From Paraspadella gotoi (taxonomy: Eukaryota; Chaetognatha), in assembly GCA_051294375.1 (NCBI GenBank), contig CM119270.1:20916417-20980416 (forward strand): a DNA stretch of 64,000 nucleotides, in the 5' to 3' direction. The notes below the pieces were generated by a model that was not told where the DNA came from, searched no databases, and was given only the letters and a program-made list of their open reading frames with translations. A program made the position numbers and the translations under genes. Of this stretch, positions 46,126 to 58,920 are shown in pieces (the stretch's first letter is position 1; each line of letters starts with the position of its first letter).

Positions 46126-46779
46126 NNNNNNNNNNNNNNNNNNNNNNNNNNNNNNNNNNNNNNNNNNNNNNNNNNNNNNNNNNNNNNNNNNNNNNNNNNN
46201 NNNNNNNNNNNNNNNNNNNNNNNNNNNNNNNNNNNNNNNNNNNNNNNNNNNNNNNNNNNNNNNNNNNNNNNNNNNNNNNNNNNNNNNNNNNNNNNNNNNN
46301 NNNNNNNNNNNNNNNNNNNNNNNNNNNNNNNNNNNNNNNNNNNNNNNNNNNNNNNNNNNNNNNNNNNNNNNNNNNNNNNNNNNNNNNNNNNNNNNNNNNN
46401 NNNNNNNNNNNNNNNNNNNNNNNNNNNNNNNNNNNNNNNNNNNNNNNNNNNNNNNNNNNNNNNNNNNNNNNNNNNNNNNNNNNNNNNNNNNNNNNNNNNN
46501 NNNNNNNNNNNNNNNNNNNNNNNNNNNNNNNNNNNNNNNNNNNNNNNNNNNNNNNNNNNNNNNNNNNNNNNNNNNNNNNNNNNNNNNNNNNNNNNNNNNN
46601 NNNNNNNNNNNNNNNNNNNNNNNNNNNNNNNNNNNNNNNNNNNNNNNNNNNNNNNNNNNNNNNNNNNNNNNNNNNNNNNNNNNNNNNNNNNNNNNNNNNN
46701 NNNNNNNNNNNNNNNNNNNNNNNNNNNNNNNNNNNNNNNNNNNNNNNNNNNNNNNNNNNNNNNNNNNNNNNNNNNNNNN
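46126..46779. other. Assembly gap (654 N)
   Basis: Unknown sequence. Frames spanning it are meaningless. Confidence 0.99.
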
Positions 46780-46969
46780 TCTTTTCTTTTCTCTCTCTCT
46801 CCACTGCAATTTACCCAAATAATTAAACGTTAATTAAATCCTCTCCGAATTCTTCTTCTTCTTTCTCCTCCTTTTATTTTCTCCTCTCCTTTTCGCTTTT
46901 TCTCCTTCTCATTCGTCTTTTGTCTGTCGACGTCGATTATTTCGTTCGTTTGAGCGAAAAAAGACTCGA

Positions 46970-48150
46970 AATGACGCGAAGATCGAGAAGAGAAATGAAG
47001 ACGACGACGATGATTGAAGACGATGAAGACGACGACGATGATGAAGACGATGAAGACGACGACGATGATGAAGACGATGAGACGACGACGATGATGAAGA
47101 CGATGAGACGACGACGATGAACGACGACGATGAAGACGACGACGATGATGAAGACGAAGACGGTGAAGATAATGACAATGAGGACAGATGAAGACGACGA
47201 CGATTTGATGAAGACGATGAAGACGACGACGATGATGAAGACGATTGAAGACGACGACGATGATGTCGAAGACGGTGAAGATAATGACAATGAGGACGAT
47301 GAAGGACGACGACGATGATGGACGAAAGACGGTGAAGATAATGACAATTAAGGACGATTTGAAGACGACGACGATGATGAAGACGAAGAAGACAATGAAA
47401 ACGACGACGATGATGATGAAGACGGTGAAAATAATGACATTGAGGACGATGAAGACAACAATGATGATTAAGACGAAGAAGACAATGAAGATGAAGACGA
47501 TGATGACAAAGACGGTGAAAATAATGACAATGAGGATGATGAAGACGACAGTGAAGATGAAGACGATAATGATGACGATGATGTCGAAGACAGTGAAAAT
47601 AATGACATTGAGGACGATGAAGACGACGACGATGATGAAGACGAAGAAGACAATGAAGATGACGACAATGATGATGAAGACGGTGAAAATAAGGACAATG
47701 AAGACGATGAAGACGATGTCGATGATGAAGACGATGAAGACAATGAAGACGACGCCGATGCTGACGAAGACGGTGATGATAATGACAATAAGGATGATGA
47801 AGGTGACGACGATGATGAAGACGATGAAGACAATGAAGATGACGACGAAGATGGTGAAGATAATAACAATGCGGATGATGAAGACGACGACGATGATGAC
47901 GATGATGGTTACCATAATGTCAAGGAGGACGATGAAGATGACGACGGTTATGATGAAGACGAAGTGGACGATGAAGACAACGATGATGATAACGAAGATG
48001 ATGATGACGACGATGAAGACACGACAGTGACAATGAAGATGAAGACGACAATGAAGATGACCACTACAATGATGACAAAAATGAAGATAACTAGAAAGAA
48101 GACGACGATGAAGACGACGGCGAAAATGAAAAAGAAGACGATGACGATGA
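46970..48150 (+). repeat. Acidic-codon minisatellite, ~85-95-bp higher-order unit
   Basis: GATGAAGACGACGACGAT-type triplets. A marker word GGTGAAGATAATGACAATGAGG recurs about ten times, mostly 76-109 bases apart, so there is a higher-order unit. One phase reads almost only Asp/Glu with occasional Asn/Gly and, after indels, ends DDHYNDDKNEDN and a stop at 48092. It could be an exon of an acidic repeat protein, but frame breaks at 47095, 47200, 47300 and 48020 and the absence of flanking exons favour satellite DNA. Confidence 0.6.
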
Positions 48151-48412
48151 CTAAAGACGATATTGATCCTCAAGAAGATGACAAAGACTTTTATGATGAA
48201 AAAGATTATGACATAAACTCTAAATATAATAATCATGGTGATCACAAAGGCAACGCTACGTAATAAATACATCTCAAGAAAAAAAACAACGAAAGTATCA
48301 AAATGACAACAACAAAAACCATGATCCAGGATCCAAAATTTCTTAAATGGAACCGGAACTGGATAACGAAAAAAGATGATCACTACGACAGGTTCCATAA
48401 AGTTTTGAAATT

Positions 48413-48500
48413 GTGTCGGCATTCGGCATAAGCATTTGGCGTCGGCTTTCGGCATCGGCATTCGGCAAAAGGATTCGGCATCGGCATCAGTATTTGGCAT
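48413..48500. repeat. GGCATTCGGCATCGGC short tandem
   Basis: About ten 6-14-base variants of CGGCATTCGGCATCGG. Confidence 0.7.
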
Positions 48501-48790
48501 TCATCATTCGTCATCTTTCCCCAACGGCATTTTTGAAAAGGGTCCACTCGGAATCAATGGGCGTAACGAAGCCTTTGGTCACGACTCCCACTGGGAGTCC
48601 CTGTGCCCAAATCCCAAATGACGAATCGGACAAATCAGGGCAGGGTTTAATCTGCCCGACTGAGTTGAAGGCTGGATTCAAATTTGATCGAGCAGGCGCA
48701 TTGCTAGTCCTGGAAGAGGAGCGGTGATGGCGGTGATAGCTGTGATAACGTTAGGTTAAAACAGAGATGGAGGGAGATGGATCGAGAGGC
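48501..48790. repeat. SINE-like segment
   Basis: GGCTGGATTCAAATTTGATCG near 48672 matches CTGGATTCAAATTCGATCG near 16480. Repetitive, short, with no conserved protein. Confidence 0.3.
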
Positions 48791-48799
48791 CTCTATTTT

Positions 48800-48960
48800 G
48801 GATCAAGTCAAGTCAGGTCACTTTTCAGGTTTCTGGTCAGGCCTCGAGTCTGGCCTCTAGATGGATCAAGTCTGGCCTCTAGTTAGGCCTCTAGTCAGTA
48901 GTCAGGTTTCTGGACAGTCATCTAGTCTGGCCTATGGATGGATCGAGACTGACCGACTGA
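48800..48960. repeat. TCTGGCCTCTAGATGGATCA minisatellite
   Basis: Five to six degenerate 20-25-base units of CTGGCCTCTAGTTAGG/ATGGATCAAGT. Confidence 0.7.
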
Positions 48961-49269
48961 CTAAAATAATCACAACCCCCACAGATAAAGTATCAAAGCA
49001 GACGTAAAATAACTGTGACAAAATCTTTGTCTTTCAAATTATATTTTTCTCTTTGTTCCTTCATCTTGTTTTGTCTTCAAATTCTGTATTTATAATAATA
49101 ATATTATTGAATGAATGAGAATGAGAATGACTCGCGCAAAATGTTAATTAAGTTTTAATTCAATCATTTTCTCCTTTAAAATTAAATCTTTTCTTTTCCC
49201 TTTTTCTCTTTCTTTGTTTTCATTGTTTGCCTTTTATTTTGTCATTCTTTTCTCTCTCTCTCTCACTCG

Positions 49270-49304
<35 letters not shown>

Positions 49305-49380
49305 TTACAATAAAATACAATTAATCTTTATTTGGTTTTAATCCGAAGAAAGACTCGAGAGCCGAAGAATCATCATCATT

Positions 49381-49411
<31 letters not shown>

Positions 49412-50454
49412 ACGTATTATGGCTCCAGGGCCTAAAGAAGACTTTTTCGCTTTTTGCCCTGGAGTCTGTCCTCGTTGTCTTTGTCCCTCATCCTCGTGGT
49501 CGTCGTTGTCTTCCTCCTCCTCCTCCTCCTCCTTTAAACTTTGGCCCCCAGGAGCTGCTCATCCTCTTCCCCCTCCTTACCCCTGAGGGCCTTCATCCTC
49601 GAACTCACCTCTTTTCCTTCTCCTTCCCTCGAGGGATTTTTTTTCGAGGATCCGCTGGAACGACTTACCCGCCCTCGAAGCGACGCCGCCCCCCGTTATC
49701 TCTCTGCCCCCCCCTAGAGGAATTCCAGTTTGGCGAAGCGCAATTATCGATCCCCAGTTTCGGCCATTTAAAAAAATGCCGCCATTTTGTTGGTGGGATA
49801 GGAAAGCGTTTATGCACAGTGGAATCTTGTGGAGGGTGAAGAGCGAGAAAAGCGTGAGTGCACAGTGAAATCTTTCGAAATGAAAAAAAGAAAAACGAGA
49901 AAAGCGTTCGTGCACATTTTTATTATCTTACGAAGGATTAAAGAGAAAGAAAAGAGTTTATTTATAACAATAAAATTGTGAGAAATAAAAAAAAAACTTT
50001 ATTCACAAATGAGTTTTGCAGGAGGAAATAAAATGTGTTTGTGCACAGTAGATTCTTTTGGATGGAGAAACAAGAAAATTAGTTATTTACAGTAAAACTG
50101 GAAAAGGGAAGACAAAGGAAATTACCTGTACAAGGGAAAATATTAATGCGCAAATTGAATAATATAAAAATAATTGGGAACAAACTGTTTTTAAACGATC
50201 TTTTACGTTTAAACAATTTTAAACTAATTGTGATAAATGGCATATCTTTCACAAATAATACAATTAAACTTACAATATATTCTAGTAGTTAGCTATCTTA
50301 GATTTATGCAATCAACTTATCTTTTCCTATCAATATCGCCACTTGCCACTTATCTGTGCGGGGGTGATCTGGCCAGGAGACCAAGTGGAAAAAGTAAGGA
50401 AAGGTAAGGCTCGTGTCTTTTTCTCTCTCTGAGATATTATCAAGAACGTTAAGA

Positions 50455-50495
<41 letters not shown>

Positions 50496-50629
50496 AGTCG
50501 AGACGAGCGACTTACCCTGGGGCTTCCTTCAACTCCCCTCNNNNNNNNNNCGTCACACGAGAAAAAAAAAGGCTGACAGGAAAATGAGGGGTCATCATAC
50601 AAAACGAAGCTCAATTTCGCTTTTGTCAA
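48961..50629. other. Intergenic with CT and GTC arrays
   Basis: CT tracts at 49251-49306 and 50454-50496, (GTC)n at 49380-49411, a TCCTCC run at 49513-49535 and a 10-base gap at 50541. The GC-richer part 49430-49740 has no splice-consistent open frame. No gene seen. Confidence 0.45.
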
Positions 50630-50635
50630 ACTTTT

Positions 50636-50778
50636 ACTTCTTCTCCCTCCTCCTCCCTTTCCTCCCCCTTCTTCCCTCCCTCTTCTTCCCCCTTCCTCCC
50701 CCTTTCTCTTCCCTTTTCCTCCCCACTTCCTCTCCCCTTCTTCCCCTCCTTCCTCCCCCTCCCTCCCCGCTTCCTCCC
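50636..50778. repeat. Polypyrimidine tract (CCTCCTCCC/TTCC)
   Basis: More than 140 bases of almost pure C/T in irregular CTTCCTCCCC units. Confidence 0.9.
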
Positions 50779-50914
50779 CTTAAAATTACCGGGGAGTGCG
50801 TTGAAATGGCGGCACAAATTACAGGGTTGCCCAAATTTGATTTTCGCAATCGTTTAAAAAGAGTGTTTTTTTTTTTTTTTCCAATATTTTCAATACTATA
50901 TGCAAATTGCATAT

Positions 50915-51540
50915 GAAATTCGTACAACCAATATGAAATTATCCATTCCTTTATTAAATAAGCTATCCTGCCCCTAATTTGGATAGACTTTGGTGGTTTA
51001 AGGCCTCCACGCCAATATTTTATGATGCATAATGAAAATGCTTGAAATAAGTCAGATTCCATTTGGAAAATCTTTGGATGCAATCGATGGGAAAGTAATC
51101 GTGAACATCGTCGCTTGTTTGGTTATCATGACTTTATAACTATGTTTAACAAACGTAGAAAGACTTTTATTTCTAAGATTTTTTCCTTAAAAAAATTCCA
51201 TTCTTAAGGGTTTGATTCCCTTTTTTACGACATGAAAACAATTTTAAATATTGTTTACTGTCACTACTTTATTATCATTATTATTTTCCCTCTCTCCCCC
51301 TTTTTTTAAACTCATTTTGCAGACTTATGTATGTATGTTTTGTTTGTTTTCTGTACTGAATCAACCTTGTTGCATTCGAATAAAACGCTTATTTTCAGTT
51401 AGATTTGCTGGGTCTATTTTTTTCTCCGGAGTTCTAATTAAGTCTCAGCAGTTCTAATCAAGTCTTAGGATTACTCTTAAGGCTTTTTCCTCTTTTTACA
51501 TCGGATTTAACTAAGTACTAACTAGGTACTGAGTTACTCT
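50915..51540 (+). repeat. Dispersed family copy and flank, first copy
   Basis: GTACAACCAATATGAAATTATCC, AATAAGCTATCCTGCCCCTAA and the following 500 bases recur at 53690-54365 with extra inserted bases in the second copy. Confidence 0.75.
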
Positions 51541-52185
51541 TATAGCCTAAGTAAATTTTATAGAATCTCGACCTCTTTCTTCGTCCTTTGGGTTTTACCA
51601 AGAATACAGAATAAACAGGTGTCTTCTGTATTCCATTGTTTATTTTAACCGCCCAAAAATTAATAAATAAACTCGATTAATTATTAAATTCTTAGCGTCG
51701 ACCGAAAAAGAAGTTTAAAACCGAGGTTCACAGTCTCTGAGTCACCGAGTCTCAAGTCTCAAGTCTCAGGTTTGAATATGAGATCTAATGATAAAAGTGT
51801 CATATCAAATAATCTATGATCGCTGGGTGGTGTCACTTTTGCCCTGTATAAATAGTTTGTTTTCTGGAAGACTCCACTAATGGATTTTCACAACAACTGT
51901 GACGATGACGACGATGACGACGACGACGTTGACGACTCTCTCTCTCTCTCTCCACTCTCTCTCTCACTCTCCCTATCTCCCCTCTCTCTCTCACTCTCTC
52001 TCTCACTCTCTCTCTCTCTCCCCTAAATCGGACGCCCTCTCTCATTCTCCTGAATCAAAATTTGGAAAAAAAATCTCTTTGAAAAGTTTTCATTATTTTA
52101 ACGAAAGATTAACTGAATTAATCACCGAACAAAGATAATTTCTCTCTCTCTCTCTCTCTCNNNNNNNNNNNNNNNNNNNNNNNNN

Positions 52186-52216
<31 letters not shown>

Positions 52217-52305
52217 TCTGCTCTCTCTCTCTCTTCTCTCTCTCTTTATTCTGTCATCGTCTCAGGCTAAGCTGCAAAGAAACGAGTTTTATCTCCTCTC
52301 TCTTC

Positions 52306-52339
<34 letters not shown>

Positions 52340-52341
52340 TC

Positions 52342-52376
<35 letters not shown>

Positions 52377-52601
52377 GTCCCTTTAATTCTACCCTGGGTC
52401 TGAGGCCACTTTTTCGACAAAACGTTGCTAAACGATTTCCAGCAAAGACGACGACGACGACGACGCAAGACGACGACGCACGACGAACGAAGACGACGAC
52501 GACGACGAATATTCGGTTCCGCGTCGATGATGAGTCTTCGTTGATGCGAGAAGCCAAAAGGCCCCGGCACTCCTCTCTCTCTTCCTCTCTCTCTCTCTCG
52601 T

Positions 52602-52632
<31 letters not shown>

Positions 52633-52640
52633 TCTCTCTG
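51541..52640. repeat. CT arrays and GAC triplets, no gene
   Basis: CT tracts 51937-52022, 52141-52250 (with a 25-base gap), 52309-52377 and 52572-52640; GAC triplets at 51901-51935 and 52444-52506. Open frames here are repeat artefacts. Confidence 0.85.
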
Positions 52641-55031
52641 ACTTTTCCCTCGGGACCAAAATCGGCATAAATCCGGTTTTTTTCAATTCACTACCAGAAT
52701 CGAAAGACGGAATAGGTTGAGGTTTTCTCAATCACAAAATTATATCACAAGATTTGAGTCATCTCTAGATAATGTAAGTAGTGAATGATCTCTGAATAAT
52801 TATTGTTAAAGTTTGTCTCGTAAGAAGCAATTGTGCTGGCAAATTTCTATAATCTTGCTCCTGACTTTGGACTGGCCATTTCAGAGTGATGTGAAAATGA
52901 TAAAATTTTAGAAAATTAAAATTTAGCATATAAAGACATGAACATAAAAACCAATAAAAATATTTGGTAAATTTATTTTTTAATTTTATAATTAGTGGGC
53001 ACCAATGAGCTATATTTATATATAGTAATAAGTATATAATAGGCTAAATTTCAAAATATAAATCTTTTAAATTTTAAGAATCGAATTTGGATTCCTTGCA
53101 AAAAGTTATTATAAGAAAGTACAATTCTTTTTTAAAAAATTCTTTCATTAAGTTAGTCCAAAATGTAAAAAACTATATTTAAGACGCCAAATTTAAATTT
53201 TCCAGCTTAAAAATATAGTTTTTTGTAATTTTAACCTACTTAATGACATAAATTTTTAAAAAAGAATTTATATTTTCTTTTACTAACTTTTAAACGAGGA
53301 ATCTGGATCTGTTCTCAGAATTTAAAAAAAACCATTTTGAAATTTTGACATTATATAAGGGTAGTACTATATACAAAAATAAGCTGACTGGGCTACTATA
53401 TTTATAAAAAAAGAAAAATAATTACAGATTAGTATTCACTAATATGATAGTTTTCAAGATATATAACTGCTAAATTTTGATTCCAAACTTTCACTTCACC
53501 TAACTGGCCATGATCGCTAAAGACCTTCCATCCCTTTTACAAGATAAAATAACAGCAGGACCCTGCTAGCTTTCTAGACAAGACTCTAAGACTGCTAGAG
53601 TGTAGTATTAACACTCAGAGCTCTCCCATCAATGAAAATTGTATAATATTTCAATGACCTGTTCAAATGTGGCAGAAATTAGCATATGAAATTCGTACAA
53701 CCAATATGATAATTATCCATCCTTTATTAAATAAAGCCTATCTGCACCCATAAATTGGAGATCCAGACTCTGTTCGTGGTTTAGGCTCTCCACGCCAATA
53801 TTTTATTATGCCATAATGAAAATTGCTTGAAATAAGTCAGATTCCATTTTGAAGAATCTTTGGATGCAATCGAGGGGAAATAAATCCGCTCTGAACCATT
53901 CGTCGCTTGTTGCGTTATCATGACATTTATAACTATGTTTAACAAACGTAGGAAAGACTTTTATTCTAAGATTTTTTCACTTAAAAAAATCCATTACTTA
54001 AGGGTTTGATTTCCCCTTTTTACGAGCATGAAAACAATTTTAAATATTGGTTTACTGTTCACTAACTTACTTGATTCATTCCATTATTATTCCCTCTCTC
54101 CCCCTTTTTTTAAAAGGCTCATTCTTGCCAGACTTATGTATGTATGTTTCGATGTATTGTTTTCTGTACTGATATCAACCTTGTTTGCATCGAATTAAAA
54201 CGCTATTTCAGTCTAAGATATTCGCATGGTCGTCTATTTTTTTCTCCGGAGTTCTAAATTAAGTCTCCAGCAGTTCTAATCAAGTCTTAGGAATATACTC
54301 TTAAGCTTTTTCCTCTTCTTTACATCGGATTTAACTAAGTACTAACTAGGTACTGAAGTTAACTCTTTATTTACAAGATGAAAATAATCAAGCAGGACCC
54401 TGCTAGCTTTCACCAAGACTCTAAGACGTGTAGAGTGTAGTTTATTAACACTGAGAGTCTCCCATCAATAAATTGTTTTATAATATTTCACATGAACCTG
54501 TCAATTAGTTTGTGTATATAGACCACTCGCTTAAATATTAGATCGGGGAATATATATTGTTACTCCGCCCAGCATCAAAATACAAGGGCTGAATTTATGA
54601 AATTGGTAAGAACCAATATGAACTTGAATTGATAGTATTAGATACTATAAACTGCACCAAAGCTGCACAAATACACAAGCAGCGAGAAACTAGTACAACC
54701 TATAAAATTGAAACTTTTTAATTGGAGGAGTTTCAAGATACATGGGAGGAATCAATATGGACGACCACATTTACTTTTCAACAAAAACCAAAAAAAGGAA
54801 ACCGAATTTCCACACTTTTTTTGTTTCGCGTTAAGGCATTCGGTTTCCTTCCTTTGGAAACAATTCTGGACGTCAGATCTGCTGCGAAGTTTTATGAAAT
54901 AAAACCCGAGAGAGTTTGTAACCTGATCGTAGTGACTGCAGATTTTCTCCGTCGGGCCCCTTTTTACCAGATTTCTCTCGGCGCACAACCTCAATTATCG
55001 GTTTGCCGTTTTCATCTCTCTCTCTCTCTCT

Positions 55032-55088
<57 letters not shown>

Positions 55089-56255
55089 TCTCGCTCTCTG
55101 AGGCTAAATCGTTTAAATGAATGAGTCCAGTCTCAGCGTCTAATGACAGATCATCGTCCCGGACGCTTTTAAACGCATTTTCCAGCGCATTAGAGCGACG
55201 AGAGAGTAGAGAGAGAGAGAGACGTGAGGATGAGAGGAGAGAGAGAGAGAGAGAGAGAAGACTTGAGAGAGAGGAGAGAAGAGAGAGAGAGAGATTGACA
55301 GAGAGAGAGAGGAGAAGAGAGAGAGAAGAGAAGAGACCGAGAGAGATTCCCACTCGGGAAACAAAAGACGCAGATAGGGCAGGACTGCGCGCACATTTTT
55401 GTCATAACCCCCAGGGGGAGTTTTTTCTCTTTGTTTCGCCAGCGAACGCCCCCTTATTTCATAGAATGCATCGTGTTTCCTTATTGTCGATAAGGCTAAA
55501 GCGACGCGGGCGACTGGGGGCAAACTGGGGGCAACGAGGGGGCAGGTGCCTCCGTACCGGTGGTGCGGGACGAAGACACCTTCCTTGATTAGGGAACAGT
55601 GTGTAGCGGATCTTTGGTTCAACTATATTCCATCTTATATGTGAATATAAATTCGCACGTCTAAATTATCCATTAAAAATATCCAACTCAATTCACTCGA
55701 AATTCCATTTCCAATTTTTCTTATTTTTTGTTATTGTATGAGTAATGTAGATATGTGTCCGAAAGATCTAAAAGACTGAAGTAGAGAAAAATGGCACTCT
55801 CGGCTTGTCTGAATGGCAGTTCTTTTTGCTTGCATTACTTAAGTGAAATACTGATCATAATTGGTATGTTTCATTTTAATTTAACCTCTAATAACTATCT
55901 GGTGTATTCGTATATCGTCGCCTCATTCCCTCAATGCTTCAAAACGCCCGGTTATCATTTATCATTTTATCATTTCGGTGTAATCGCAAGATTGTTATGT
56001 CGCACAATATTTCATCAAAAATAAAACAATTGTCAGTGATTGTCCATAAGTCCATATGTACATTGGCTAGAAACGGACAAAGTAATATGTTACAACCAAG
56101 CTCGTGTCAAATGTGAAGGGAACATGACTTATTTCTTTTACTTTTTCGATACGAACGTAACGAGAAGTCGACAGTTACCTTTCCGAAGTAAAATGCTTGG
56201 CATTTTTTTGTGATTAGAATGCTGGGACATTTCTTGAGGTTCTCTCTCTCTCTCT
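52641..56255 (+). repeat. Direct duplication, first unit
   Basis: 52641-52875, 53500-53690 and 54380-56160 recur in order at 56262-56545 and 56545-58400. 52880-53490 and 53690-54370 are not in the second unit. The unit contains the dispersed family (53560-53770, 54400-54740), CT tract 55016-55085 and GA tract 55200-55335. A frame at 54722-55010 (FGFLPLETILDVRSAAKFYE) is open in both units but not recognised. Confidence 0.75.
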
Positions 56256-57228
56256 CTCTCTGACTTTTCCCTCGGGACCAAAAATCGGCATAAATCCGGT
56301 TTTTTTCAATTCACTACCAGAATCGAAAGACGGAATAGGTTGAGGTTTTCTCAATCACAAAATTTATATCACAAGATTTGAGTCATCTCTAGATAATGTA
56401 AGTAGTGAATGATCTCTGAATAATTATTGTTAAAGTTTGTCTCCGTAAGAAGCAAACATTTCATTGTGCTGGCAAATTTCTGGCGCCCGCCCTTATATGC
56501 GAATTGTCAATAAAAAAATCTATCTTGCTCCTGACTTTGGACTGGCCAGTGGCCATGATCGCTAAAGACCTCCATCCCTTTTACAAGATAAAATAACAGC
56601 AGGACCCTGCTAGCTTTCTACCAAGACTCTAAGACTGTAGAGTGTAGTTTATTAACACTCAGAGCTCTCCCATCAATGAAATTGTATAATATTTCAATGA
56701 CCTGTTCAATTGTTTGTAAAGACCACTCGCTTAAGTATTAGATCGGGGAATATATATTGTACTCCGCCCAGCATCAAAATGCAAGGAGCTGAATTTTATG
56801 AAATTGGTAAAACCAATATGAACTTAATTGATTAGTATTAGATAGCTATAACTGCACCCTAGCGACAAAATACAAGCAGCGGAAACTAGTACAACCTATA
56901 AAATTGAAACTTTTTAATGGTAGAGTTTCAAGATACGTGGGAGGAATCATATGACGACCACATTTACTTTTCAACAAAAACCAAAAAAAGGAAACCGAAT
57001 TTCCCACTTTTTTTTTCGGTTAAGGTCATTCGGTTTCCTTTCCTTTGGAAACAATTCTGGACGTCAGATCATGTGGAACGTTTTATGAAATAAAACCCGA
57101 GAGAGTTTGTAACCTGATCGTAGTGACTCTAGATTTTTCCGTCGGCCCCTTTTTACCAGTTTCTCTCGGCGGCACAACCTCAATTATCGGTGCCGTTTTC
57201 ACTCTCTCTCTCTCTCTCTCTCTCGCCT

Positions 57229-57285
<57 letters not shown>

Positions 57286-57399
57286 CTCTTGAGGCTAAAT
57301 CGTTTAAATGAATGAGTCCAGTCGTCAGCGTCTAATGACAAGATCATCGTCCCGACGCTTTTAAACGCATTTTCCAGCGGCCTAGAGCGACGAGAGAGT

Positions 57400-57469
<70 letters not shown>

Positions 57470-58400
57470 AGAAAGGGATGAGGATAGAGAGAGGAGAGAA
57501 GAAGAGAGAGGAGAGAGAGATTCCAAGAACATCAGAACTGGAACAAAAAAGGACGCAGATAGGAGGATGCGCGCACATTTTTTGTATAACCACCCCCCAG
57601 GAGGAGAGTTTGTTCTCTCCTTTGTTCTCCTGTACTATGGATCAGCGAACGAAAGACCCCCCTTTACTTTTAGATGGCATCGTGTTTCCTTTATTTGTCG
57701 ATCGATAAGGCTAAAAGCTGACGGCGGGGCGACTGGGGGCAACGGGGGGCAACGAGGGGCAGGTGCCTCCGTACCGGGTGCGGGGACGAATACACCTCCT
57801 TGATTAGGGAACAGGTGTGTAGCGGATCTTTGGTTCAACTATATTCCATCTTAATTTGAATATAAATTCCGTCTAAATTTCCATTAAAATTCCAACTCAA
57901 TTTCATCGAAATTCCATCTCAATTTTTCTGTATTTTTTGTTTGTAGAGAATTCGTAGATATTGTCCGAAAGGATCTAAAACTTGTAGAAAATGCACTCTC
58001 GGCTTGTTGAATGCAGTTTCTTGTTTCTTGATTACTTAAGTAATACTTGATTCATAATTGGTTTTTCATTTTTAATTTAACCTCTAATAATCTATCTGGT
58101 ATTCGTATATCGTCTGCCTCATTCCCTCAATTCTTCAAAACGCCGGTTATCATTTATCATTTATCATTTCGTATCGCAAGATTGTATTGTCACAATATTC
58201 ATCAAAAATAAACAATTGTCAGTGATTGTCCATAAGTCCATATGTACATTGGCTAGAAACGGACAAAGAATATTGTCAACCAAGCTCGTGTCAAAATGTG
58301 AAGGGAAAGACTTATTTCTTTCTTTTTCGATACGAACGTAACGAGGAATGTCGACGTTCCTTTCCGATAGAATGTTGGCATTCTTTTGGATAGAATGCTG
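56256..58400 (+). repeat. Direct duplication, second unit
   Basis: Copy of 52641-56160 with many one-base indels (for example CAAAAATCGGC against CAAAATCGGC). CT tract 57201-57287, GA tract 57396-57520. Confidence 0.75.
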
Positions 58401-58920
58401 GAATTCTTGAGGTTAGAAAGTTGACATTATTCAGGTTCGATCGAGAAGGCACGTTAGAATTCTCGACAACGAAAACACAGAGTTAAAAAAACAACAACGA
58501 ATAAGAGAGAAAACGTGTAACAATGTTAGACTCTTTGTTTTTTTTATAAAAACGTAATAACGTAGAAAACAAGATATTTTGTTTTTTTTAACAGCGTTTA
58601 AAGTAATAAAAATGATATAAACGTAACGATAATGTACTTTTTTGTCTGTTACATATAAAACATGTCAACGAATTAACGAAGCAAAAATTAGCAGAGTTCC
58701 GTAACAGAAGTTAGCAACGATAACCTTTTGTTTTTCCTGTGTTTTATTAGAATCACAATATGAGCAGAGTAAGCGGTGGTCTATTATTAAAGTATAAAAA
58801 AAACATATTTTACTAATGAAACGTCATAAAACTTTCGAATATTTCTGGAGGCATTGTAAAAGTGTTCGCAATAAAAAAAAGTGACTTGTTCTCGGCCTCG
58901 TTCTCGATATATTTTAAAGT
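58401..58920. other. Hes 3' UTR and downstream flank
   Basis: AT-rich. On the minus strand the Hes 3' UTR runs from 58920 down, with AATAAA at 58743-58748. Confidence 0.5.
58743..58748 (-). promoter_or_regulatory. Poly(A) signal of the Hes gene
   Basis: AATAAA on the minus strand, about 170 bases past the stop codon. Confidence 0.5.

Noticed and set aside
46830-48500. 556-codon open frame on the minus strand, rich in Ile/Val/Phe/His
   Set aside because: It is the complement of the GATGAAGAC array; composition follows from the repeat, with no domain and no gene context.
49577-49915. 112-codon open frame, minus strand, with a GTAAGTC donor-like site
   Set aside because: No conserved motif, low-complexity start and no partner exon.
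54722-55120. 132-codon open frame running into a CT tract
   Set aside because: The first half looks protein-like, but there is no homology I can name, the copy at 57045 is shortened by indels, and the end is microsatellite.
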